8,835 bases of DNA from Polyangiaceae bacterium (GTDB lineage: Bacteria; Myxococcota_A; Polyangia; Polyangiales; Polyangiaceae), in NCBI GenBank assembly GCA_022447485.1, contig JAKVCH010000101.1, positions 1 to 8,835 on the forward strand. The letters are read 5' to 3'. Positions 1 through 6,082 of this stretch are shown here, piece by piece. The notes under the pieces are model-generated. The model was given only the letters and a program-made list of their open reading frames with translations, was not told where the DNA came from and made no database searches. Each line of letters begins with the position of its first letter. Position 1 is the first letter of the stretch. A program made the position numbers and the translations under genes.

Positions 1-536
1 TTGGGGCCATTAACCAAAGAAAAAACGTCGGCGGACTCATGGATGCCCTGGCCAAGGCCAATGAATTAAGAGGACGAAAAGACCTCAAGGTCGCGTGGGC
101 AGGGGCCTTGAATCGGGCCGAAATTAGCTCCCTGCGAACGGAAGCGCGAAGAGCACGAGTCGAGGACCAAATCCACTTGATGGGATTTGTCGAAGACCAG
201 CAACTCGCAGCTTGCTACCGTGGAGCCCGCGCCCTGGCCTTTGTCTCCCATCGTGAAGGTTTTGGCTATCCGGTCGTCGAGGCCATGGCCACCGGTTGTC
301 CAGTGATTACATCGAACCGCTCCGCCATGCTCGAAGTCGCTGGCAACGCAGCGTGGATGGTTGATCCAGATGATCGCGATCAAATTGCCGATGCTTTAGT
401 GCTCGCTAGCGACGATCCAAAAGAACGAAACCGGCTGAAGCAGGCCGGTCTCGAGCGTGTTCCAGAGTTCTCCGTCGACAAGATGGTGGAAAATACCCTC
501 CTCAGTTACGAACGCTCTTGGACTGAATCACTTTAA
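1..536 (+). CDS. GT4-family glycosyltransferase, C-terminal part (5' end outside window)
   Basis: This is the C-terminal half of a GT-B fold, family 4 glycosyltransferase, which transfers a sugar from a nucleotide-sugar donor, typically for polysaccharide or cell-envelope glycan synthesis. The reading frame is open to the left edge (first whole codon at position 3), so the gene starts outside the window; the ATG at 39 is internal. In the 177 visible residues, an RKN motif (6-8) marks the start of the donor-binding domain. An IHLMGFV strand (57-63) is followed by the EX7E motif of GT4 enzymes, E85-GFGYPVV-E93, then the AMATGCPV and DPDD segments that bind the nucleotide sugar. The usual F-S-W near the C-terminus is F-S-V here. 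Acceptor and donor cannot be told from this part. It ends 29 bases before yggS, in the same direction, so the two may be co-transcribed. The family call is firm and the specific role unknown. Confidence 0.9.
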   Translation, partial: GAINQRKNVGGLMDALAKANELRGRKDLKVAWAGALNRAEISSLRTEARRARVEDQIHLMGFVEDQQLAACYRGARALAFVSHREGFGYPVVEAMATGCPVITSNRSAMLEVAGNAAWMVDPDDRDQIADALVLASDDPKERNRLKQAGLERVPEFSVDKMVENTLLSYERSWTESL

Positions 537-565
537 CCAAACCCCGCCTCTGCCGACCTGCGACC

Positions 566-1288
566 ATGATCTCCCCTGAAGAAATTGCCTCAAATCTTCA
601 ACAACAGCGACAGCGCATTAAAGATGCTGCCACAAGAGCCGGGCGTGATCCGACTGACATACGCTTGATCGCAGTATCGAAATATCAGCCGGCTGACGCG
701 ATTGAAGCAGCCTACCAGGCTGGTCACCGGGACTTTGGAGAGAATTATGCCCAAGAAATTGTGCAGAAATCTCTCGAACTCAGTCACCTGAAAGATCTTC
801 GCTTCCATATGATCGGTCACCTGCAGACAAATAAAGTCAAAAAAATCATCTCAAAATTCAATGCGATACATACCGTGTCGAGCCTCAAACTCGTCGAAGA
901 ACTCAATCGACGCTCAGCAATCAGCCAAAGCGATAAGGCGCAAGCACCCCTCGCTGTGATGATTGAAGTCAACCTGAGTGGAGAACCTCAAAAAAAGGGC
1001 TGCCAGGCCAAAGACGCAGCGACCCTGGTCGCGGCGATTCAAGCCAGCCCAGCTCTGCAGCTCAGCGGCTTAATGACCATGCCAGCAGCCCATCCAGACC
1101 CAGAAGCATCGCGACCTATCTTCGAGGAATTGACAAGGTTACGAGATCAGCTCGGCGGCAGACAATCCCTACCTCGACTCTCCATGGGCATGAGCCGCGA
1201 TGCGGAAGTCGCCATTGCCTGCGGCTCCACCGACTTGCGAATTGGCACGGCTATTTTCGGAAGTCGACCACCAAGAGAAAAATCATGA
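566..1288 (+). CDS. yggS: YggS/PROSC-family pyridoxal phosphate homeostasis protein
   Basis: This is a cytoplasmic single-domain PLP-binding protein of the YggS/PLPBP family, which helps keep free pyridoxal phosphate in balance; no enzyme reaction is established for the family. Its 240 residues match the family length. The PLP lysine is K39 in LIAVSKY (34-40). Other family blocks are FGENYAQE (58-64), HMIGHLQTNK (81-90), EVNLSGEPQKKG (134-145), GLMTMP (168-173) and the phosphate-binding end LSMGMSRD...GSTDLRIGTAIFG (205-232). ATG 566 puts the first helix where the family has it, although no Shine-Dalgarno sequence precedes it. The stop overlaps the rarA start as ATGA, which suggests translational coupling. 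An A7 run (990-996) makes an in-frame A AAA AAG heptamer at codons 142-144 (see findings). Many bacteria place proC or cell-division genes next to yggS; here it precedes rarA. Confidence 0.95.
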   Translation: MISPEEIASNLQQQRQRIKDAATRAGRDPTDIRLIAVSKYQPADAIEAAYQAGHRDFGENYAQEIVQKSLELSHLKDLRFHMIGHLQTNKVKKIISKFNAIHTVSSLKLVEELNRRSAISQSDKAQAPLAVMIEVNLSGEPQKKGCQAKDAATLVAAIQASPALQLSGLMTMPAAHPDPEASRPIFEELTRLRDQLGGRQSLPRLSMGMSRDAEVAIACGSTDLRIGTAIFGSRPPREKS

Positions 1289-2646
1289 GTCGCCAAAAGT
1301 CTCTTCTGGAACATGCAGCTGCACAAGGACTGTTCGATGGGGGGCAACCATCTCCTCTGGCCGACCGAATGCGCCCCCACAAGATCGACGAAATTGCCGG
1401 GCAGCAAAAGCACCTCGCGCCAGGTAAATGGCTACGCCAGGCAATCGAGAGAGATCGCCTCGTCAGCCTGATATTTTGGGGGCCTCCCGGCGTCGGTAAA
1501 ACGACTCTTGCTGAGGTCATTGCTCATGCGACCCAACAACGCTTCATCCCATTTAGTGCGGTCTTAGGTGGCGTCAGTGAATTGCGAAAAATACTCAAAG
1601 AAGCAGAGGAAGCTCGCCGTTACCAAGGACAATCAACCATCCTTTTCGTGGACGAGATTCATCGCTTCAATAAAGCCCAACAAGATGCCTTTCTACCTCA
1701 CGTCGAGAAAGGCACCGTCACTCTGATCGGAGCAACCACCGAAAACCCTTCATTTGCCGTGAATGCAGCAGTGCTTTCCCGAGCGAAGGTATTCCAACTT
1801 GAAGCCCTTCAACCCCAGGACCTGCTACCCATCCTCCATCGCGCCCTGACCGACCCGTCTCGAGGTCTCGGTCACCTAGGAATCAGCGTCACAGACGATG
1901 CTCTCCAGGCAATCGCTGAAGCGGCTCAAGGCGATGCTCGACGCGCCCTCAGCCTTTTAGAAGCCGCCGTTGAGGTGCACGATGCAACCGAGAGGAAAGA
2001 AACTCCTTTAAAAAAAGGCGATCTCAAGGAGCTCCTGGCCGATCGCCCCCTACTTTTTGATAAGTCTGGCGATCAACATTACCAAGTCATTAGTGCCTTC
2101 ATCAAAAGCATGCGCGGTAGCGATCCTGACGCGGCCATCTATTGGTTAATGCGAATGCTCGAAGCGGGTGAAGACCCTCTCTTCATCCTGCGACGCATGA
2201 TGATCTTTGCCAGCGAAGACGTTGGCAACGCCGACCCCCGTGCCCTCCAGGTTGCTGTCGCCGCCGACCAATCTTTTCAGCGAATGGGCATGCCAGAGGG
2301 CATTTATCCCATCGCCCATGCCTGCATCTACTTGGCAAGTTGTCCCAAATCTGCAGCGGTGAATCGCGCCTGGCATCGAGCCCAAGCTGCGGTGAAAAAA
2401 TACGGAAATCTCTCGGTACCTCTGAAATTGAGAAACGCCCCGACTTCTCTGATGAAAGCAGACGGCTACGGCAAGGACTATCAATACCCTCACGATCACG
2501 CTCTGGGATATATTCCTGAGGAAAGCTACCTGCCGGAGGAGGTCGAATCCCAGCTCCAAGAGGAGCGTTTCTACGAACCTAGCGAATTTGGGCTGGAAAA
2601 GGCTATTGGTGAACGCCTCCAACGCCTTCGGAATACGAAAAAGTGA
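1285..2646 (+). CDS. rarA: Replication-associated recombination protein A (AAA+ ATPase, RarA/MgsA)
   Basis: RarA (MgsA, relative of eukaryotic Mgs1/WRNIP1) is a DNA-dependent AAA+ ATPase that acts at stalled replication forks with SSB. The 453-residue length is typical. After the family start LADRMRP (25-31) come Walker A GPPGVGKTT (66-74), Walker B ILFVDE (119-124), sensor 1 GATTEN (149-154), an arginine-finger segment LSRAKVF (164-170) and sensor 2 GDARR (216-220). The C-terminal helical and tetramerisation part runs from about 250 and includes KSMRGSDPDAA (274-284), ASEDVGNADP (309-318) and the family end around YGKDYQYPHDH (395-405). All catalytic residues are present. The start ATG overlaps the yggS stop by 4 bases and has only a weak purine stretch (AAGAGA) upstream. 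At codons 241-245, between the ATPase core and the C-terminal part, lie a slippery T TTA AAA AAA run and a stem-loop that could produce a shorter form (see findings). Confidence 0.97.
   Translation: MSRQKSLLEHAAAQGLFDGGQPSPLADRMRPHKIDEIAGQQKHLAPGKWLRQAIERDRLVSLIFWGPPGVGKTTLAEVIAHATQQRFIPFSAVLGGVSELRKILKEAEEARRYQGQSTILFVDEIHRFNKAQQDAFLPHVEKGTVTLIGATTENPSFAVNAAVLSRAKVFQLEALQPQDLLPILHRALTDPSRGLGHLGISVTDDALQAIAEAAQGDARRALSLLEAAVEVHDATERKETPLKKGDLKELLADRPLLFDKSGDQHYQVISAFIKSMRGSDPDAAIYWLMRMLEAGEDPLFILRRMMIFASEDVGNADPRALQVAVAADQSFQRMGMPEGIYPIAHACIYLASCPKSAAVNRAWHRAQAAVKKYGNLSVPLKLRNAPTSLMKADGYGKDYQYPHDHALGYIPEESYLPEEVESQLQEERFYEPSEFGLEKAIGERLQRLRNTKK
2007..2047 (-). terminator. Candidate intrinsic terminator on the minus strand, inside rarA
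   Basis: Read on the minus strand, a perfect 7-bp stem (GGCGATC pairing with GATCGCC, plus-strand 2017-2023 and 2041-2047) is followed directly by seven T (plus-strand A7, 2010-2016). The 17-base loop contains a further short helix from the palindrome AGGAGCTCCT (2027-2036). A GC-rich stem running straight into a T tract is the form of a Rho-independent terminator. It lies about 640 bases past the hpt stop, so it could end read-through from comEC-hpt or stop antisense transcription of rarA. The rather long loop and the location inside a gene lower confidence. The same bases can be read on the plus strand as a frameshift signal. Confidence 0.4.
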
Positions 2647-2667
2647 AGCTGCGGGCGCTCTTCAGCT
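2636..2667 (-). terminator. Weak hairpin plus T5 just after hpt
   Basis: On the minus strand, about 20 bases past the hpt stop, GAAG pairs with CTTC (plus-strand 2645-2648 and 2660-2663) around an inner GC/GC pair, followed by AC and five T (plus-strand A run 2638-2642). An overlapping alternative pairs AGCTG with CAGCT. The stem is short and broken by mismatches, so this is at best a weak terminator between the convergent rarA and hpt genes. The 39-base gap holds nothing stronger, and no hairpin followed by a T run is seen for the plus-strand rarA transcript. Confidence 0.2.
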
Positions 2668-2685
2668 GACGAGCAACCTTTCTGA

Positions 2686-3240
2686 TTAGGACGAGCCTTC
2701 CACTACTCCGATATAAGGTAGATTTCTCAGGCGTTCCGCCCAATCGAGCCCATAACCCACCACAAACTCCGAACCGATTCGAAAACCAAAGTAATCAACT
2801 TCCACCTGATGGTCTTGTTGCGGCTTGAGAAGTAAGGCCACCGTCTTCAATGTTTCTACTTTTCTCGCCCGGAAGAGCTTTTGTAGCCCGTGAAGCGTCA
2901 AACCAGTGTCAATAATATCCTCGACAATCACCACATACGATCCAGCTAAATCACGATCGACGTCTTGAAGAATCTCTAACTTACCACTGGAAACTTGAGA
3001 CTGGCCGTAGCTCTTTGCTCGCAAAAACTCTAAAGCAACGTCCCCTGGGATCGCCCGTAGTAAGTCTGCCGCAAAGACTACGCTGCCCTTCAAAATGCAA
3101 ATCAAGACAATCTCTCGCTGCCCAGCATCTTCGCGGATCTGCCGACCCAATTCTTCTACGCGTTGACGAATCTCTAGTTCAGCAATCAGAGGTCTGACTT
3201 GCGCCCCCGCCGCTGGATGCTCAGCACGAACAGAATTCAT
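2686..3240 (-). CDS. hpt: Hypoxanthine phosphoribosyltransferase
   Basis: This cytoplasmic enzyme of purine salvage joins hypoxanthine (often also guanine) to PRPP, giving IMP or GMP and pyrophosphate. From ATG 3240 the protein has 184 residues, the usual bacterial length, with the family start LIAELEIRQRVEELG at 18-32. Key parts are the pyrophosphate loop LKGS (50-53), the flexible-loop SYG (78-80), the PRPP motif VIVEDIIDTGLT (104-115, with E107, D108 and the presumed base D111), the purine-contact lysine in LLLK (136-139), and FVVGYGLDW...LRNLPYIGVV (159-180). The frame is open 23 codons further upstream to a TTG at 3309 that overlaps the comEC stop as TTGA. I prefer ATG 3240 because the extra residues fall outside the family. 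Its upstream GAGG is only 2 bases from the ATG, closer than normal. It very probably shares a transcript with comEC. Confidence 0.95.
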   Translation of the reverse strand: MNSVRAEHPAAGAQVRPLIAELEIRQRVEELGRQIREDAGQREIVLICILKGSVVFAADLLRAIPGDVALEFLRAKSYGQSQVSSGKLEILQDVDRDLAGSYVVIVEDIIDTGLTLHGLQKLFRARKVETLKTVALLLKPQQDHQVEVDYFGFRIGSEFVVGYGLDWAERLRNLPYIGVVEGSS

Positions 3241-3305
3241 AACCTCATCGTGCCCGACACAGACAACAAGCGCAAAGCCTTTTCTGCTCGCTGTTGAGGC
3301 GTCTC

Positions 3306-5903
3306 TCAACAGGGTTCAGCCGTCGACCACAATTGTAAGCGGCCATTCGTTTGCCAGGCAATCGAGCCGCAGCGGCGAGTGCTCAAAACTTTGATCCCGC
3401 GAGCTTCGAGGCGGGCGATGGTCTCTCCATTCGGATGACGAAATCGGTTGCGCGGACCCGCTGAAATCAAAGCGAAGTCAGGTCCAACTGCATCTAAAAA
3501 GCGTTCACTCGTTGAAGTGTCAGAACCATGATGACCGACTTTCAAAACATTCGCCCGCAACTCGTCCAGGCGTCCTTGGCCCTCCAATTGATTCAAAAGT
3601 CGCTCTTCACCAGCTCTCTCTAAGTCTCCAACAAAGAGCATCCGATGATCCCCCCAGGCTAAACGAAAGACCAACGACTCGTCATTTTCACTGAGACTCC
3701 CTCGCTCGCCACAGGGAGCAAATACCCGCAGACTTAGCTGCCCCCAAACACGATCCTCCTCGCAGAGCCCCTCGGGCTTCAACCACAAGCCTCCTTGAGC
3801 AAGCGCCTGCTTTCCCAGGGAGAGAAGTAAGGAACTCTGCTGATTTGACGACCAAAATTCCTTGGTCTTCACGCTCTCGACAACAGAAAATAGACCCAAG
3901 GCATGATCTTGATGGCCATGACTCAAAATCATGGCATCCAGCTCAGTAATACCGGCCTGTCTGAGTTGGGGCAGAATGACCCGAGCACCGGTGTCTGGTC
4001 GCCCGCCGAATAGACCTCCGCCATCATTCAGGATCGCGACGCCCTCCGAACTCTGAATCAATAAGGCATCACCTTGTCCAACATCGAGCATTTCAACCGA
4101 CAAGGTCGGCTCGATTGGAAAGCCGACAGCTTTCGAGCAAAAAATAGGCACGAATAAAAGATAAAGAAAAAACCTTCGTAAGGAGCCAACCCTCCAGCCC
4201 AGAGGACAAAGCATCATTTGCTTCATTCGAGCCAAATAGACGCTAAATAATTTTCCAAGAACGAGCCATCTCAATGATGCGATCACAACAATCGCGGAAT
4301 AGACACTGCTAACGCCTCCAGCCGACGGCCAGGGTACAGAAAACTGCAAAGCCTCCTGAGCAGCGGACCAGAGCGCCACGGAGCGCACTGCCAATAACGC
4401 ACCGGAACCCAATGCAGCCAACCCCGCTTCTAAGCTGGGAATCGGCGCAGAAATCGCGTGCAAAAGGCAAGCGGGTAAAGCCGCTAGTTCCCCGAAGGGC
4501 CCAGCGACTACATTGCCTAAAATAGCAGCAACCGTAAGGTGGTCACTCATTACGCACAGCAAAGGCAAGCAAGGCATAAGCGAAACTAACGTAGCAACGC
4601 TGCTATTGATCAACCAACGACTCGCCATCGAGATCTGCTCAGCACGTTGTACCCACCGGACGATCGGTTGACCAAGAAAGATCAAACCCCAAGTCGCCAG
4701 GGCGGAGAGTAAAAATGAGAAATCAAGAAGCATCGGCGGCTCGATCAACCCAGCAAAAATTACGGAACCAGCAAGTGCATGACGCGCATTTATCTTCCGC
4801 CCAAAAGCACGCATACCTAAGAGCAAACAAAGCATCCAGGCAGCTCGCCAAGCTGAACCACTGCCCCCTGAGAAATCTGCATAGAGCAGACTCAAGAAGG
4901 CGCCAAAAAAGCAGCACCAGCGACTCACATCATAACGGCGAACAAGAAAGGGAATTCTGACCAAAAAATGGCGCATCAATTGGGTTGTGCTTAAGATAGC
5001 AATCACCAGATGGGTGCCGCTTACTGCCAATAGATGCATCAACCCACTCTGCTGGAAGGCCGCATAATCCTCTTCACCAAGATCATTTTCTCCTAAGACC
5101 AACGCCCGGCCCAGACCCACAACCAAAGGCGAATAGGTCTTCCTAATGCGATCTCTTACCCAGCCTCGTGCCTGGTCAATTCGAGCAAAAAGTCCCTCAC
5201 CATGCGCCCGCCGCTCCAAGGCCAACGCACTCCCAGATAAAAGAACACCTCGAACCAAAGCTCGAGGCCAAGGAGACATCAACTCTTTATTTCGAAAGAG
5301 TCGCAGCGGCGCCAACTGCGCAACGAAAAAGTACTGGTCCCCTCGAACAAAGGGAGAGGCACGTGGCGGAACGTCTGTGTCTCGGAAAGCCAGATGTCTC
5401 CCAGAGCCACTCGCCGCATCAAAACGTTCATGATTGACCATCAGCTGAATCCGCAGCTCAGAACTCAACCAACTGGACGAATCTTGCAGGGAGCCTTCAC
5501 AGTCGAGCTTCTCAACCCTTAGGATCAAACGAGAACTACGCTCTCCAGCTTCGCCATATTCTTGGGGGCTCACCACCAATTGGCCCTCACCAGCGCAACG
5601 CAGCGGCTGAGGAAACCGCTCCACCATTTGATACCAGCCCTTTCGGTACTCGTTGATACTCCGATGGAGAGCAAGAAAGGAGACGAGAAACAAAATGAGC
5701 CCACAGAATGCTACTGACGAGCGTCGAGTTGCGACAAAGCCATGAATAAAAACGACAGCCAGTATGGTCCAAAAGCTACTCTGCGGGACAGCCGCCACAG
5801 CACCAGCAACTGTCGTGAGCGCAAGGAACGTACTCAAATCTGAAAATAGCCCGTCTTTACGCCACACGATGAAAGTTAAATTGGCAAGATCAATGCCAAC
5901 CAA
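3306..5903 (-). CDS. comEC: ComEC/Rec2 family competence protein (DNA-uptake channel)
   Basis: ComEC is the inner-membrane channel that passes single-stranded DNA into the cytoplasm during natural transformation. The 865-residue protein has the full domain order. Three hydrophobic segments (about 22-40, 44-59, 64-80) precede a DUF4131/OB-fold part (about 100-225). The Competence domain (about 260-555) has many membrane segments and the conserved HLLAVSGTHL (290-299). Last is a metallo-beta-lactamase-fold domain (about 600-850) with MLDVGQGDALLI (605-616), SHGHQDH (661-667, intact HxHxDH), FVGDLE (757-762), VGHHGSD (789-795) and FRHPN (821-825). The metal-binding motif is intact, consistent with the nuclease role proposed for this domain. 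The start is uncertain: TTG 5903 follows an in-frame stop directly, and a GTG at 5867 is the next choice; neither has a clear Shine-Dalgarno. It is divergent from a chitinase gene and runs into hpt. No other competence gene is visible. Confidence 0.95.
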   Translation of the reverse strand: MVGIDLANLTFIVWRKDGLFSDLSTFLALTTVAGAVAAVPQSSFWTILAVVFIHGFVATRRSSVAFCGLILFLVSFLALHRSINEYRKGWYQMVERFPQPLRCAGEGQLVVSPQEYGEAGERSSRLILRVEKLDCEGSLQDSSSWLSSELRIQLMVNHERFDAASGSGRHLAFRDTDVPPRASPFVRGDQYFFVAQLAPLRLFRNKELMSPWPRALVRGVLLSGSALALERRAHGEGLFARIDQARGWVRDRIRKTYSPLVVGLGRALVLGENDLGEEDYAAFQQSGLMHLLAVSGTHLVIAILSTTQLMRHFLVRIPFLVRRYDVSRWCCFFGAFLSLLYADFSGGSGSAWRAAWMLCLLLGMRAFGRKINARHALAGSVIFAGLIEPPMLLDFSFLLSALATWGLIFLGQPIVRWVQRAEQISMASRWLINSSVATLVSLMPCLPLLCVMSDHLTVAAILGNVVAGPFGELAALPACLLHAISAPIPSLEAGLAALGSGALLAVRSVALWSAAQEALQFSVPWPSAGGVSSVYSAIVVIASLRWLVLGKLFSVYLARMKQMMLCPLGWRVGSLRRFFLYLLFVPIFCSKAVGFPIEPTLSVEMLDVGQGDALLIQSSEGVAILNDGGGLFGGRPDTGARVILPQLRQAGITELDAMILSHGHQDHALGLFSVVESVKTKEFWSSNQQSSLLLSLGKQALAQGGLWLKPEGLCEEDRVWGQLSLRVFAPCGERGSLSENDESLVFRLAWGDHRMLFVGDLERAGEERLLNQLEGQGRLDELRANVLKVGHHGSDTSTSERFLDAVGPDFALISAGPRNRFRHPNGETIARLEARGIKVLSTRRCGSIAWQTNGRLQLWSTAEPC
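5881..5899. promoter_or_regulatory. Perfect 6-bp inverted repeat with sigma-54-like spacing
   Basis: TTGGCA and TGCCAA form a perfect inverted repeat with a 7-base spacer, at the divergent start of comEC. Read on the plus strand, TGGCA-AG-ATCA-ATGC (5882-5896) has GG and GC 12 bases apart, the spacing of a -24/-12 sigma-54 promoter, and differs from TGGCACG-N4-TTGC at two positions. Transcription would begin near 5907, about 175 bases before the chitinase ATG. The minus-strand reading, TGGCA-TT-GATC-TTGC, also fits at most positions but would start transcription inside comEC unless GTG 5867 is its true start. It may instead be an operator or chance. No rpoN or activator gene is in the window to support the sigma-54 reading. 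Confidence 0.25.
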
Positions 5904-6082
5904 TCATGGCCATTTCCGCTGACTTTTTTGAAATGTACCAACCATCGCCTGACGAAAACTGGTTTTTGCCAGGTCCAAAAGAAACCAGAGCCAATTCTTT
6001 CAGCGGATCATTTCTAGAATTTGACCATCAACAAGGAGCAAAAACGAAATGTTTCAACAAAGGAAACTGGCACCCTGATTTC
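5904..6082. promoter_or_regulatory. Shared upstream region of comEC and chitinase genes
   Basis: These 179 bases must hold the promoter of the chitinase gene on the plus strand and probably that of comEC on the minus strand. I see no convincing sigma-70 promoter. A TAGAAT hexamer at 6015-6020 resembles a -10 box but lacks a well-placed -35; TTGACC at 6021-6026 resembles a -35 box but has only ACGAAA at the -10 distance. An AAAGGA at 6059-6064 is 18 bases from the chitinase ATG, too far for a normal ribosome binding site. The chitinase frame stays open through the region back to an ATG at 5906, but that would put about 59 residues before the signal peptide. Confidence 0.5.

Noticed and set aside
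66..383. 105-residue minus-strand ORF opposite the glycosyltransferase
   Set aside because: Antisense to the conserved EX7E region; no family features.
2146..2622. 158-residue minus-strand ORF opposite rarA, lying between hpt and the antisense terminator candidate
   Set aside because: It begins with TTG, has no recognisable domain and lies wholly opposite a well-conserved gene. Only its place within a possible comEC-hpt read-through transcript made it worth a look.
2662..2669. TCAGCTGA palindrome between rarA and hpt
   Set aside because: Eight bases with no loop or T run; expected by chance.
5146..5437. Two overlapping plus-strand ORFs (95 and 89 residues) opposite comEC
   Set aside because: Low-complexity basic translations opposite a clear ComEC frame, without any start signal or domain.
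5906..5913. ATGGCCAT palindrome next to the comEC start
   Set aside because: Short, with no second site; not enough to call an operator.
5906..6082. Longer chitinase start at ATG 5906
   Set aside because: It would put about 59 polar residues before a standard lipoprotein signal peptide and leave almost no upstream region for either divergent gene.
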